From Hermodice carunculata (taxonomy: Eukaryota > Annelida > Polychaeta > Eunicida > Amphinomidae), in NCBI GenBank assembly GCA_964020975.1, contig OZ026629.1:50212634-50276633 (forward strand): a stretch of 64,000 nt of DNA, in the 5' to 3' direction. Under the pieces are notes generated by a model that saw nothing but the letters and a program-made list of their open reading frames with translations, was not told the origin of the DNA and searched no databases. Below, piece after piece: positions 23,955 to 37,552 of the stretch. The translations under genes were made by a program, and so were the position numbers. Position 1 is the stretch's first letter. Each line of letters opens with the position of its first letter.

Positions 23955-25325
23955 GAACGCCTTGAATACTGGTCTAAGGGGCATACACTTGCATCCAAAT
24001 TACAGCCCGAAAATTTCCGTAACAGTGATTTTTGGGTCCACGGACCACCAGCACCTTCACAAGGAAATACCACAACATAATAAGGGAGTGAACTATATCT
24101 GGCCTAACAGAATGGAATTAAATTATTACCCTGGCAAGTTGTATAGCCCAAGGATACAAATATTCCCATTGCAACCGCGTAGTCAGTGTATTCCCCATTT
24201 TTGCTTCGCTGTGCATTGAGCAGCAGAGGTTTCAAAAATCCAAAATTTCCGACATGTTTTGCAGAAATGTGGTCTTTCTCCTGAAAATCTCCCGCCCTCC
24301 AAAAATCCTGTAAAATAGCTCTCGAAATTCGAATTTACAACCAGTTGGTATATGCCAACATTAAATAATATGTACTTTTTTACATTTTTTCAGGTACACG
24401 GTTCGTCTGGAAAGCAACATTTTGACTTGGTATTTTCCAAACTTTTCTCTTACGGCGCTTGGCACGGGGGCAGGGGCGCTGCCAGCCCTGTCCCTCCCCT
24501 CGTGAGGCTTGTTGATCACGAAATCTTTGTATGATTTCCGAAGCATCTCTGGAATTTGAATTGAGAGTAATCGACTTAGAGCCAATCAAAATGTTTCTCT
24601 TGTGTTACCCTGGCAAAAGGTGCTCTGCATTTCTATCTGGGACGCTTAGACCATATGGGATACTTAGAGCATATTCTATGCAAAATCCAGTATCCTCGCT
24701 TACAGATCAGCTCTTCTACTATATCATCTGTACTGGAGGTTCCACTGCAAGCAAAATAGTATTGAGCGCGACCCCACAATTAGAAGACAGGAATTTGAAT
24801 CTTTGGAGTTTTTAATGTTGTCAGCCATATTGGATCTTCCCTTGATTTAGACAGTCGATAGCTATTATTTCCTTGCTGGCAGAACGCTGTGAAAGCGTCC
24901 CGGATGTTATTGACTTCTTCTGATAGACTTCGTCTTTTATTCTTTCTTTTTCCTTTTTAGGGGTGGTGGTGGGTGGGTGGGTGGTGGTTAAACAAAACTT
25001 CTGAAGCATACGACATATGACTTAATGCGGGGCTTAATGGTTAATTATCGATACACGATACACGTAGTGGATATGTACTGTGTGTGGTTTTCCTGTCTTG
25101 TTGATCTTTCATTATTTTCCTGGCGAGTTTAGTTCCTATATAAGAACAAGACCGTACAGTTGTCTACCACTCCGTGTTACTTCAAACAGAAGTAGACACA
25201 GCTTATTCGAACTGTCGGCTACTAACCATGCTACTTGCCACATCGGTTAGCCATATAGATTTTGTTCAGCCATCTATAGCTTTTGCTGAGCTGGCAGCTA
25301 AGATGACCGTGGACAGATATTTTCA
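23955..25325. other. unassigned region
   Basis: No exon recognised. A G-rich run (GGGTGGTGGTGGGTGGGTGG) lies at about 24960-24980. A frame at 24361-24589 (-) is Arg-rich without motifs. Confidence 0.4.
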
Positions 25326-25328
25326 CGT

Positions 25329-25460
25329 CTGTAATCTTGGCTGCCAGTTGCCAGTTGCCAATTCTAAAGGGACCAGTCATTATTTACGACCATTTTCTTT
25401 TTCAAGCTTTCTGTCGTCTCTCTACTAGTATTTAGACTCCCTGCTACCGCCCCCGTCCAA
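25329..25460 (+). repeat. left outer arm of a foldback-like structure
   Basis: CTGTAATCTTGGCTGCCAGT, TTGCCAATTCTAAAGGGACC, AGTCATTATTTACGACCATT and TTAGACTCCCTG occur here. Their inverted counterparts lie at 32130-32274 with few differences over about 130 bp. This pair bounds the satellite-bearing region. Confidence 0.85.
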
Positions 25461-25587
25461 AACAAACAAAAACAAAAACAAACAAAAAACAAAAAAACCC
25501 CAAAAAAACAAAAAACAAAAAAAAACAAAAAAATAAAAAAATAAAACAGGAGGGGTACAAGGGAGTCTGATAACTAGTAGAGATTTT
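25416..25587. repeat. hairpin with A-rich loop
   Basis: The left arm CTCTCTACTAGTATTTAGAC with TCCCTG (25415-25441) pairs with the right arm AGGGAGTCTGATAACTAGTA with GAGA (25559-25583). They are separated by about 100 bp of A-rich sequence with AAAAC words. The right arm has the same orientation as AGGGAGTCTGAGTACTATTA at 32161-32180. Confidence 0.8.
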
Positions 25588-26655
25588 AGCCAGTTTTAGT
25601 GCACCTGCCTGTTATCAGTCAGCTGCCAGACTTATTATATCTGGCATTTTTCATGCCCAGCTTCCAGTGTAGTCCAGTTGCCAGTTCTCCATCCATCTGT
25701 CAGTTCTAAGCCAGCTGCCCGTTCCATCATAGCTGCCACTTTTCCTACCCAGCTACCAGTTTTACTCTATCTGTCTATTCTCAGCCAGCTACCAGTTCTA
25801 GTATAGTTGCCGTTCTTCATGCCCAGCTGCCAATTTTAATGCACCTGCCTGATCTCAGTCAGCTGCCAGTTCTATTATAGCTGCCACTTTCCACGCCCAG
25901 CTACCAGTTCTCCTTCCAGCTGCGTGTTCAATCATAGCTGCCACTTTGTCTGCCCAACCGCCAGGTTTAGTGTAGCTACCTGTTCTCAGCCTGTTGCCAG
26001 TTCTATTGTGGCTGGCATTTTCTGTGCCCCGCTGCCTGTTCTCCATCCAGCTGTCAGTTCCAAGCCAGCTGTCCGAACCATCATATCTACCACTTTCTTT
26101 TCCCAGCTGCCAATTTTATTTTGTCTCCCTGTTCTCAGCCAGCTGCAAGTTCTGTTCTAGTTGCCATTTTCCAAGTCTGCTGCCAGTTTTCAGTCAGCTG
26201 TCCATTCCATCATAGCTGCCACTTCCCAGCTGTCAGTTTTAGTCTAGCTGCCAGTTGTCAGCCAGCTGCCCGTTCCATCATAGCTGCCATTTTCCGAGCC
26301 CAGCTGCCAGTTTAGTCCAGCTGTCAGTTAGGCGTATCTTCCCGGTGTCAGTTCTCCCAGCTACTAGTTCTGCCAGTTTAAGTCCAGGTCCAAGTTTTCA
26401 GCCAGCTACAAGTTCTATCATAGTTGCCATTTTCCCTGCCCAGTGGCCAGTTTTAGTCCAGCTACCAGATCGCCACCCACGAGCCAATTCTGAACCGCCT
26501 GCCAGTTTTACTGTTTTCCTGGCCCAGCTGCCAGTTTTAGTCCAGCTGCCAGTTTAGTCCAGCCGTCAGTTTTCTTTCTAGCTGCCAGTTCTATTCCAGC
26601 GGTTAATTCTCCCAGCTGCCAGTTCTATCCTGGCTGCCATTTCTCCTGCCCAGCT
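25588..26655 (+). repeat. CAGCTGCCAGTT satellite, forward block
   Basis: Elementary words of about 18-22 bp built on CAGCTGCCAGTTCT are arranged into larger units of about 72-76 bp. Type A reads CCAGTTTTAGT..CTGCCTGTTCTCAGC, CAGCTGCCAGTTCTATTATA, GCTGCCATTTTCCATGCCCA. Type B reads CCAGTTCTCCATCCAGCTGT, GTTCTAAGCCAGCTGCCCGT, TCCATCATAGCTGCCACTTT. A-type units start near 25591, 25756, 25831 and 25961. Most contain one or more CAGCTG. Leu/Ser/Cys-rich frames through it follow from unit lengths near a multiple of three and are not proteins. Confidence 0.93.
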
Positions 26656-26659
26656 AGGC

Positions 26660-26995
26660 GGGAAACTGGCAGCTGACACAGAACTGACAGCTTGACGTAG
26701 AAATGGCAGTTAGAAAAGACCTTTCATCTCGAAGAAAACTGACAGCTGTAAGGAAAACTGGCAGATGGAACATAACTGGTAGCTGCTTGAAGAATTTGGA
26801 GCTAGGTAAGAAGTGGCAGCTGAACAGATTAGTGTGTGAACTGGTCGCTAGGAGTAGAACTGGCAGCCGAATGTGGAACCGGCAGCTGGATGGACAACCG
26901 GTAGCTGGAATAGAAATGGAAGCTAGAATAGAACTGTCGAGCAGGGGGGATAACTAGATACTGGAACAGAATTACTAGTGGGCATAGAACTGGCA
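26660..26995 (-). repeat. CAGCTGCCAGTT satellite, inverted block
   Basis: The same words appear reversed: AACTGGCAGCTG, GAACTGACAGCTT, AACTGGCAGATGGAAC. The array therefore switches strand at about 26655. Confidence 0.85.
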
Positions 26996-27019
26996 GCTGT
27001 AAACAAAACTTGTGGCTAA

Positions 27020-27310
27020 GAACTGCCAGTTCTTAATCCAGATGCTGGTTTTCTGCCAGCAGCCAGTTCTCCTTCCAGCTGCCGGTTTCCAGCCAATTCT
27101 TGCCCAGCTTGCCAATTCAATGCCAGCTGATAGTTCTCCCAAGCTGCCAGTTATCTATTAGCTGAGATATTTAAACGAACCTGCCAATTCCATACCGACC
27201 TGTACCTAATTGCAAATTCTTACTCGTCTTGAAATTCCAATTCTGGCTGCTATTTCCTGACCTGAATGAAAATCCTCAAACAGCTACCAGTTCTCTCCCA
27301 GCTGTTAGTT
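27020..27310 (+). repeat. CAGCTGCCAGTT satellite, decayed forward block
   Basis: AACTGCCAGTTCTTAATCCA, GCCAGTTCTCCTTCCAGCTG and similar words show a second strand switch, then the array decays. Confidence 0.8.
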
Positions 27311-27319
27311 CTTAGTATT

Positions 27320-29640
27320 ATGATGGCGTGCACATTTGTATTTTGGGTTTTTGATTGCATAAGCATTTTGCAAAGGACACAAAAAGATTACTATTCTTTA
27401 TCACCTTGTGGGCTATTTAAAGCTGTGGTTCCGACCCTTTTTAATCAAACGAAAACATGCTGCACAACATAGCTAACGTTGCGTTAGGTTATGGTAACCT
27501 GGTCCTTGGAGTTTTTTTTTCTAATGTGAAACAATTATTTTTTTCTAGCCTAAAGTACCTGTTTTTGACATTCTATCCGTTATAGATTTTGGATGGCAAA
27601 ACTTCTTATTAGTCTGTCCAACAACAATTTCTTTTGCAGGCCTGTTCAGCAGTCAATTGTAGATCGGAGCGGAGCCTTCATGTTTTCGTGCACTGTGTTC
27701 TTAATAATCACAGCAACTTGAATATGGGTTGAACAATAGATTATATGACGGTTGAAAAGTCTTCTATGCAAAAACAAGAATCAAGTACTTTCATCATCGG
27801 AAATATATGTTGCCCCATTCTTGTTTATGTAAAAAATTTAAATTATTTTCTGGACTATGTCTTCTGTTGTAAGAATATTTTTGAGTGCTTTATATTAAAA
27901 AGTAAGTTAATCTATATGCTTTTCAATAAATATGCAGACTATTGCACAAGTAATAGTAGGCCTAAATCCCATCCAATGTTCGGGGACAGCTCCAGGAAGA
28001 CGCTCTCTGGCAAACCAGTTGACAATGACTGGTAACCGCCGAGTATGTTTTTTCCATTTACATATTTAAACGATTTAATGAGAACACTTCTGATGAGAGA
28101 CACCTTGTGAGCTATAGTTTAAGATAAAGAAATGAATAGGGCATATTTTCTTCGGTAGCAGTCTCACTGAAAAGTCACTGGTCCAAGGCCATTATCTAGT
28201 AAAAATTCAGGAGGACCAGTAAATTTCTGAAATGCAGGCTCAAATGTCCAGCAGAATTTTTGTTTATTAAACAAAGCTAGATTTCCTGGACCAGTATAAA
28301 TTAGTTTTGGACCAGCAGAATTTGCTGGCCCAAATGTCCAGTAAGGATCGAAAGACTGTGGTAGCCTTATGTATAGATGGATTTAATATAGATGTGACCC
28401 GCTACACACAAATATGTCTCGTTCAAGCTTCGTTCTTACGCAAAACTTCAGTTACTTATTAACAGTCAACATATATCCCGGACATCACAGCACATTCCTC
28501 GCCAACAACTTCTTTTGTTCAACATTTTAACAATGGGTGGTCATATGTGCATTTGGATCATTATCAAATGCCATTGAGAAAACTGACGGTGTGTCTGCTC
28601 AGACATATTGAAGCCTGAAAATACATCCGAGCACAGAAACATATTTCGTAAAGAGGTTTTCACTAGGGCGTGGACAGGGTACCCGAGTATCCCGGTGTTG
28701 CTGAATAATTGGGTACCCGTGTAGTACTACAGGGATGTGTTTTTCAGTTAAAAAAGCAGACAAAATGATGAGCTGACAATGTTCATACCAGCATATTAGG
28801 CACACTCAGCAAGTATTTGTTCAGGCCAGTATTTGGTGTCATCAGTCAGCGGCTTGGAATGGTGGCGGAAAAGCGAGAGAAAAAAATGCGTTTATTGCTA
28901 CCACTGACCAGAAAGTACTTCCCATCACCAACATCCCTTACAAGATACTCTTCTCTGACAACGGAAATACTGTGACCAGCAACAGAAGTTCATTGCGTCC
29001 AGAAAAGACAGAAGTGTTGATATTTTTGTATTTCACTCGTATGAAACTAATCGCACTTCCCTAGCAAAACAGCAAATACACTCACAGAATAGCTACATCT
29101 TATTCAACAACTACTGACTCAGCTCTTAAATCTCATACGGAATAGGTTAATAGCTACACCTTTTCCAGCTCAAACTACCCACTGTGATCTGTGTTTGAAT
29201 GTAGTCTTTTTCGCCTCTTAATTTAATTTTCAACAGCCTAATAAAGTACAATAAACAATAAATTTCAAGTTGTAACACCATCTGACTCTATGTTGATACT
29301 TGCTTTTTCAACTAAACTGATGACAAAAAATCATTAAAATGGCATTAGGAGTGTAAGTGCTCCTCTTTTATTGAACGATATCTTTTTAGTGCAATAAACC
29401 AGGCCTTTTTAGGAACGAATAGGTCCGACTTGAGCACCAACATGTACGAATGCACATGCCCGAGAGTTTCAACAGAGGTACAGATGGAAATTAAGTTGAC
29501 CGAAGTTTTTTTCAATTACTTGACGTGATTTAATTGTGAAGGAAATGACCACACCATCTGATGGTGCTTCACTGTTTGTACAACTGACAAAATGTTTATG
29601 TAAGTTACTATGAAAATTATGGAGCCTACATGTACAACGC
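27320..29640. other. central segment between satellite arms
   Basis: About 2.3 kb without satellite words and without a recognisable gene. The longest frame (27745-28035 +) has no motif. A local cluster of CTGGTCC/GGACCAG/TGTCCAG words at 28175-28345 looks like a decayed DNA-transposon remnant. If the flanking arms belong to one element, this would be its central region. Confidence 0.45.
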
Positions 29641-30405
29641 GACCCCAAGAAGCTAGACTAAAACTGGCAGCTCGGCAGACAAAGTGGCACCTATGTTCGA
29701 AAGGGCAGCCAGCTGAGAACTGGCAGCTGGCCATGGAAAGTGGCAGCTATACTAGAACTGGCAGCTGATTAAGAACAGGCAGCTGGAGTAAAACTGGCAG
29801 CTGGGCATGGAAAGTGACAGCTATGATGGAACGTGCAGCTGGCTGACGACTGGCAGCTGTCTGGAGAACTGGCGGCAGGACTATACTGGCAGCTGGGCAT
29901 GGAAAATGGCAGCTATAATAGAACTGGCAGCTGGCTGAGAACAGGCAGGTGCACTATAATTGGCATCTGGGTATGGAAAATGGCAGCTATAATAGAACTC
30001 GCAGCTTGCTGTGAACAGATAACTAGACTAAAACTGGCAGCTGGGCAGACAAAGTGGCAGCTATGATGGAACGGGCAACTGGCCGAAAACTTGCGGCTGG
30101 ACATGGAAAATGGCAACTAGAATGGAACTTGCAGCTGGCTGAGAACAGGCAGATAGAGTAGCACTGGTAGCTGGGCATGGAAAGTGGCAGCCATGATGGA
30201 ACGGGCAGCTGGCTGAGAACTGGCAACTGGATAGAGAACTGGCTGCTGGACTACACTGGCAGCCGGGCATGGAAAATGCCAGCTATAATAGAACTGAGAG
30301 CTGGCTGAGTACAGGCAGCTAGACTAAAACTGGCAGCTGGGCAGACAAAGTAGCAGCTATGATTTAAAGGATAGTTGGCTGAGAACTGGCAGCTGGGAGA
30401 AATGA
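29640..30405 (-). repeat. CAGCTGCCAGTT satellite, inverted right arm
   Basis: Read on the minus strand, it is the same alternation of A units (GCCAGTTTTAGTCTAGCTGC, CTGTTCTCAGCCAGCTGCCA) and B units (GCCCGTTCCATCATAGCTGC, CACTTTGTCTGCCCAGCT) seen at 25.6-26.6 kb. The units are better preserved here than in the left arm. Confidence 0.93.
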
Positions 30406-30489
30406 TGGGTGTTACATTATGTAAAAAATGTTCAAAACATTTATACACAGAATATGTGCTTCAAATATAGAAAGTTTATTTCAGGGGTC

Positions 30490-31975
<1,486 letters not shown>

Positions 31976-32084
31976 AGATCTGGCATCGAGCTTGGGAATC
32001 TAATTGATTTTAATACATACAAGACGAAATGATGTGTGGAACAACGTTTGTTTCATCTACTCGGGTATAAGATTGTGCACAGTC

Positions 32085-32160
32085 ACCTCCACCCCACCCA
32101 CCCCTCCCCGAAGATTTTTTGGGGTGGGTGGGTAGGGGTGGGGTGGGGTGGGGTGGTGCC
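32085..32160. repeat. C-rich/G-rich hairpin with G-quadruplex potential
   Basis: CCACCCCACCCACCCC faces GGGGTGGGTGGGTAGG across a short T-rich loop. The G-rich strand continues as repeated GGGGT, giving many runs of three or more G. Confidence 0.85.
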
Positions 32161-32274
32161 AGGGAGTCTGAGTACTATTAGAGAGCCGACAGTAAGCCTG
32201 GAAAAGAAAATGGTGGTAAATAATGACTGGTCCCTTTAGAATTGGCAACCAGCAACTGGCAGCCAAGATAACAG
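32130..32274 (-). repeat. right outer arm of the foldback-like structure
   Basis: Inverted counterpart of 25329-25460. On the minus strand it begins CTGTTATCTTGGCTGCCAGT and runs to CAGACTCCCTGGCACC. Confidence 0.85.
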
Positions 32275-33728
32275 GCATATATTTTCTGGCGCCGGAAAGA
32301 ACGTGGCGAATAGGCTTCTTGCTCTATTCTCAGTTCAGCAAAATATTTTTTCATTCGTTAGCTCTTCAAATAACCATAGATTTATGTCGCAGTTCAGGAG
32401 ACATCATTATTTTTATAAACTTAATGCAAATGGTATTAAAGAAAAAATACTTGAAATCACTAAAGATATGTATCTCAATTCTGTTGCACAAATTAGACAT
32501 GATTCTGGTCTGTCAGACGAGGTTACAATTGAAATAGGCGTTAAACAGGGTTGTGTGTTAAGGCCAACCCTGTTAACGTCTTTATAAATGAATTACCTTC
32601 TAGATTTGATGATACATGTGACCCTCTTTTATCGTACAAAAGGAAAATTAACTGTTTACTCTATGCAGATGACTTGATCTTATTGTCTAGTTCCGACAAA
32701 GGTTTACAAAAATGTTTGGATAAACATTTTTGTAAATACTTACTGTTTAGATTGGCAATTAGAAATGAATATTAAAAAGTCAAAAATTATAATTTTCAGT
32801 GAAAACTATAAAAAGACAGTTTCAAGAGGGAACTGAAACATTGGAATGTATACAAAATCATGTCTATCTTGGTATTGAAATTTCAGCAAGTGGATCATTT
32901 GATGGCGCCGTAAACAGTTCATGTGATCAGGCAAAGAAGCTCTTGGCAGACTCAGAAAGCAATTTTCTGTTGGAGCGGTCAGATGTAAATTTTTCGTCAC
33001 TCTATTCCGAAAAGTTATCATGCCGATCTTTATGTATTCATGTGAAATTTGGGGTGCTTATGTAGCTCTGTCATCAAGATATTTATTGAATGATGCATTG
33101 ACTGGATACTTCAAATTAGAATATTAAAATTGTTATAATAGTTTTCTCAAATATTGTTTAGACGTTCACCGGAAATCACCAAATGTTGCAGTGCTTAGAG
33201 AGCTTGGACAATCTCCCATATCTTTACAAATTTTAAAACTTGTCTATAAAAACTGGCTTAGAATTGTGAACTTACCCCCAAATCACTTACTCTCGACGTA
33301 TATTTATGTAATATCACACTGGAGGATTTATGTAATATCACACTGGAGGAGAAAAGCATTGTTTCAAACTGTTAAAGACACCCTTTATCCTATAAAATTT
33401 ATGACACCTTTGGGAAAATTGTGGGAACGGAAGCGGATGTTTTCCGGAAAATGTAATTAAAAAGCGCCTACGTAAGATAATTTGTCAAAATGGAATTCTG
33501 CGATGACGAGGACGAACTTCACTTTTTAGTCAATTGTCAATTATTTCATTAACCCAGGCAAATTCTACTCCAAAAATTACAAGACATTTTTCTTTGATTT
33601 TAACAACTATTCAGATCTGGAGAAATTTATATTTATCATGAAAACACGGGACTTTTAAATTATAATTAATTTATTTATATTTATAAAAGCTTGTAAACAA
33701 ATTCGGGGAATCTCGTTGTAGAAGTACC

Positions 33729-33731
<3 letters not shown>

Positions 33732-33822
<91 letters not shown>
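33732..33822. repeat. (AT)n microsatellite
   Basis: TA run within the LINE 3' region. Confidence 0.97.
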
Positions 33823-33823
<1 letters not shown>

Positions 33824-33902
33824 TGCGTATCACTGGTGTTAAAATTTGACGTCATCATAATTGGGTTGGTTTGGCAATCGCCATATTACGTAACACGTTC
33901 TA

Positions 33903-33903
<1 letters not shown>

Positions 33904-33942
<39 letters not shown>

Positions 33943-33962
33943 TGTGTGTATGTGTGTGTGTG
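33904..33962. repeat. (GT)n microsatellite
   Basis: TG run with two TATG interruptions. Confidence 0.97.
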
Positions 33963-34365
33963 CGTTTGTTTTTGTTTGTATTGTATCTTGGCAGAATGCC
34001 GTATTATTTATATCATTTGTTGATGTACGGTACGGTTAATAAAGTTCATTTCATTTCCTCATTACTTGGCCCAACAATGTGGCTATATGATTTTATACAA
34101 AACACTAAATTGATGTATGAATGAATGAAAATAATAAAGATCTTCATATTCTTCGGATTTTGGCAAAGTCTCGAAATAATCGTCCTTTTGTCTGTAATTG
34201 ATGCTCCGATTTGTATTTTTTCTTTGTGTCAGAGGTGAACGCCAGTGGGAAAAGGTGTAATAAATTTTATTCAACCTTCACTTCGCACATCATTATGAAA
34301 TTTACAAAAAAATGAACATTATGAGAACAGTGCATATCCTGTCTCCAGATTCATTTATTGCAACC

Positions 34366-34496
<131 letters not shown>

Positions 34497-34759
34497 TTAT
34501 ATGGGTACTTGTCACTGCCTATTCCCGGCTGTAACCTGGCAGTGGAATTGTGATCTCCCTGCCAGGGGATGAAATTCTAAAGAGTATCAACAATGATACA
34601 ACAATATAAGCATTTCTTATCATTTCTTATCAAATTTTGTGTCAATTCTCAGCTGCTGCACAACATGAAATATGACCAAAAGCCAACCACAGGATTTCCG
34701 TGAGAACCCTCACTGCTACAAAGAGCTACTCTCGGAAGGCTAAAAAGAATTATGTATAG

Positions 34760-35868
34760 TGTACAGACTGATGTAAGATAATATTTGGATCTCTTCGACA
34801 AACTCATCGCACCAATATTTCTATACGGTCGTGAAATATGGGGTGCCTATCTAATCCCTACGTCTAAGTGTATCTCACCTGATGATATAAAATTGTACTT
34901 CAAAGTAGAATTTGAGAAAGTCTTTGTAAATTACTTAAAATATATTTTGGGTGTCAACACGAAAGCATGTAATATCGCTGTATTAAGTGAAATAGGAAAA
35001 TATCCATATTCGTTAGAGGTTTTGACACGTGTCTGTAAAAATTGGTATCGAATGGAGAATGTTGACCCCGAGAGTTTGTTACCTGATGTTCATCGGTGTA
35101 ATTATGAAATGTCACCCAGTAAATCACATTGGATAGCCTCATTAAAAGATATTTTTACGATAATTGGATATCAGGATATTTGGCATCACGGTAGCGACGT
35201 TTTTTTAATTTTTTTCTCCTAGAATTATAAATTGTCTATTAAAAGAAAGATTTTTGGTACAGTGGCAAAATACCATGAACATGCAATCGTTACCCGACAA
35301 GAAATTACGAACATACGTTAAATTCAAAACCAAATTCGAAATTGAATCATACTTACTTATATTAAAGGATTTTAGCTACAGAAAAAATTTACACGCTTCC
35401 GAACTAGTGCACATAATTTACATATTGAATTAGGCAGACATCGAAGACCAGTGAAAACACCTATTGAGGAAAGAACATGTGATTACTGTAAGACTATTGA
35501 GGATGAGTTTCATTATGTGATGGTTTGTGAAAAATTTTCTAACCCAAGAAAAAACCTTTTGCAAGGAATGTCCGGAATTTTTGTGGATTTTGAGAATTTG
35601 AGTCCGGAAGAAAAATTTATATGTTTGATGAAATGTAAAGATTTTGAGACTGTTTCACTTATGACAAATTATATAAACGAGACTGTTGCAATAAGGGGAT
35701 CCTTATGAACGTAGGTAATGTATTTACTTAAACATCAGTCTATATTCTTTGCTTTCTCTTTGTAAGGTTGGATTGTGTGTATTGTGCATGTACTGTGTTG
35801 TATTTGGCAAAATACCTTTTCTGTATATTGAAGGTGCAGCTAATAAAGATTCATTCATGGTTCATTGG
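34760..35868 (+). mobile_element. 5'-truncated LINE (family X copy 3), C-terminal part
   Basis: At 34785-35222 is DLFDKLIAPIFLYGREIWGA, the post-RT block that follows VYLGIEIS in this type of element. At 35451-35708 a second frame has ERTCDYCKTIEDEFHYVMVC, the C-terminal Cys/His finger. The frames are separated by a disrupted stretch. The 3' UTR ends with GCTAATAAAGATTCATTCAT near 35856, closely matching the end of copy 2. It carries the part of ORF2 that is degraded in the other copies. Confidence 0.88.
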
Positions 35869-36370
35869 ATGCAGCTCTCTCACAAACCTATCAATTTAAG
35901 TTAGAATGGCGCCTCTACCTATAACGTTTTTGCAATTGAATATCAAAGATTTCAATTTTGACAATTTGCCTAATTTGCATTAATTTGAATGCTACAACCC
36001 TGGTTCATATTTCATTAGGTGCAGCTGTATCAACAACCTATCAATTAGAGTTGGAATGGCACCTCTATCTGTAATATTTTTTGAAGTTATTCCACATTTA
36101 AATTTTGTGTATTCTCTTAATTTGCCCAAAATAAACTCTAAAACTTTCGGTTGTGGTTCATTGGATGCACCTATAGCACAAACCTATGACTTAAAGTTAG
36201 AATTGTACCTCTGATTTAATAGTTTTAAATTAATTAAGTGCCCCTATCTGTACAAATAAAAATTCTGCAACTTTTGTCTGTGGTTCACTGGGTGTGCCTG
36301 GAGCACAAACAAATGAATTTAAAGTTGGAATGGTAACTGTACCTTTAATAGTTTTGAAGATATTCTACAT
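35868..36370. repeat. four diverged tandem repeats of about 130-150 bp
   Basis: Units start with a TGGTTCATTGGATGCAGC-like word at 35867, about 36001 (TGGTTCATATTTCATTAGGT, then GCAGC), 36153 and 36280. Each continues with ACAAACCTATxAxTTAAAGT-like and GAATGGxACCTCTAxCT-like text. No coding sense. Confidence 0.8.
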
Positions 36371-36374
36371 TTGG

Positions 36375-37550
36375 TTTAAACAAGAAAAAAGTCAGGAAGG
36401 AGGTAAAAGCCCCATACAAATCCTTCTTGTGGAGAAAGGAGAAAAGCAGAGGACATACATGTGTAGCCTCCTTGCTACAATCCAGTAATACGCCTCTTGT
36501 CTCGACGAGGGGCGTATAAAGGAGACAAGTGTAAGAGAGACACCACTGACCTAAGATAACATTACTTGATAGGGCAATAGTACACTAAGTGATTGCTCCA
36601 AGCGATTAGTATAAATTAAGGATAAAATAAGACTTTTCTCCGGTGTATTTCCTTTGTTCTCAGCGGACCCTTTTTTTCTTTTTCTTTCTTTCTTTTTTTT
36701 CGCAAGGACTCCTCTGCAGTGACTCCTTCGGGAGAAGTCCTTTTCTGGGTGCCAGTGACCTCGATTTTTTCTTTTTTCTTTCCGTCTGTCTTTTTCAGTA
36801 GAGTTCACTTGGAAGAATTTCTGTACAAGTTCTCTATTTTTAAGAAATGAGAAATGACAAATTTTTGAAGACTCCTTTTCTCGTTGCTAATGGCTCTGAT
36901 TTTTTCTATTTTTTTCGTCCCGTCTTTTTCCCTGTCTTTTTTCAGAGTTTAACTTGAGAGAATTTGTGTCCAAGTTCTCTGCACTTTATTTTTGAGAAAT
37001 GACAAAGCAGTCCAATGGAGTCGAGCCCCGGTTCCTTGAATCTGTAGTACTGGGCCCTCCCGACTGGTCTATCTGATCTTTGTCGAACTGCCAGGCACTT
37101 TTGGGTTGATTGTTTTATAAATACAACAGTTGGTCATGGTCAGTGACGACGTCAGCAAGAAACTAGAAACTTATCGACCCTGTCGTAATTTAAGCAGGAA
37201 AATTGAAATCCGAAAACCTGCCCCGTTGTACATCCTGGACTTCTAAATATTGGTAGGAGGCACTTGTCCTGTCTAGTTTACATTTCCCTCTGCGTATGGG
37301 CCGTAGTCAGAGACAAAGAGTAGTTATGTGTCATCGTTTCTCCACAACAGTTTCATGTTTGGGAGAAATTACAGCTCAATCCTTCCTTAAATCTTTCTTT
37401 CAACGAAAAGAATATTACAATAGCTCGTTATATTCAATACTAGGAGTTCAGATTTAATCATTCAGTATATTTGTAAAACAAAATGAGGAAGTACTGATGT
37501 GTAGCCAATGACGACGATAACTAGGATATAATTTGTTGGTGTAATTTTGC
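36375..37550. other. unassigned, T-rich stretches
   Basis: T-rich runs with two loosely similar blocks, GATTTTTTCTTTTTTCTTTC (about 36764) and GATTTTTTCTATTTTTTTCG (about 36899). Both are followed by CCGTCT, CTTTTTCAGxAGTT-like text and ACTTGxxAGAATTT, indicating an internal duplication of about 135 bp. No exon recognised. It would be downstream of the PIGB-like exon on the minus strand. Confidence 0.5.
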
Positions 37551-37552
37551 TG

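Larger units (their letters stand above)
32300..34060 (+). mobile_element. decayed LINE (family X copy 2)
   Basis: RT fragments: YKLNANGIKEKILEITKDMY, then IGVKQGCVLRPTLLT, INELPSRFDD and LLYADDLILLSSSDKGLQKC at about 32655-32715, which is the RT active site. VYLGIEISASGSFDGAV follows at about 32863. The C-terminal part at 33190-33640 is broken by frame changes and a 24-bp duplication (33302-33350). The 3' UTR holds (AT)n and (GT)n tracts and ends near 34055 with TTAATAAAGTTCATTTCAT, matching the end of the copy at 35.8 kb. Confidence 0.85.

Noticed and set aside
25855-26557. Overlapping Ser/Pro/Cys-rich frames of 60-100 codons
   Set aside because: They follow the satellite period (near a multiple of three) on both strands and have no independent motif.
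25588-30405. CRISPR-like array
   Set aside because: The units are diverged, contiguous and strand-switching, with no unique spacers; this is animal satellite DNA.
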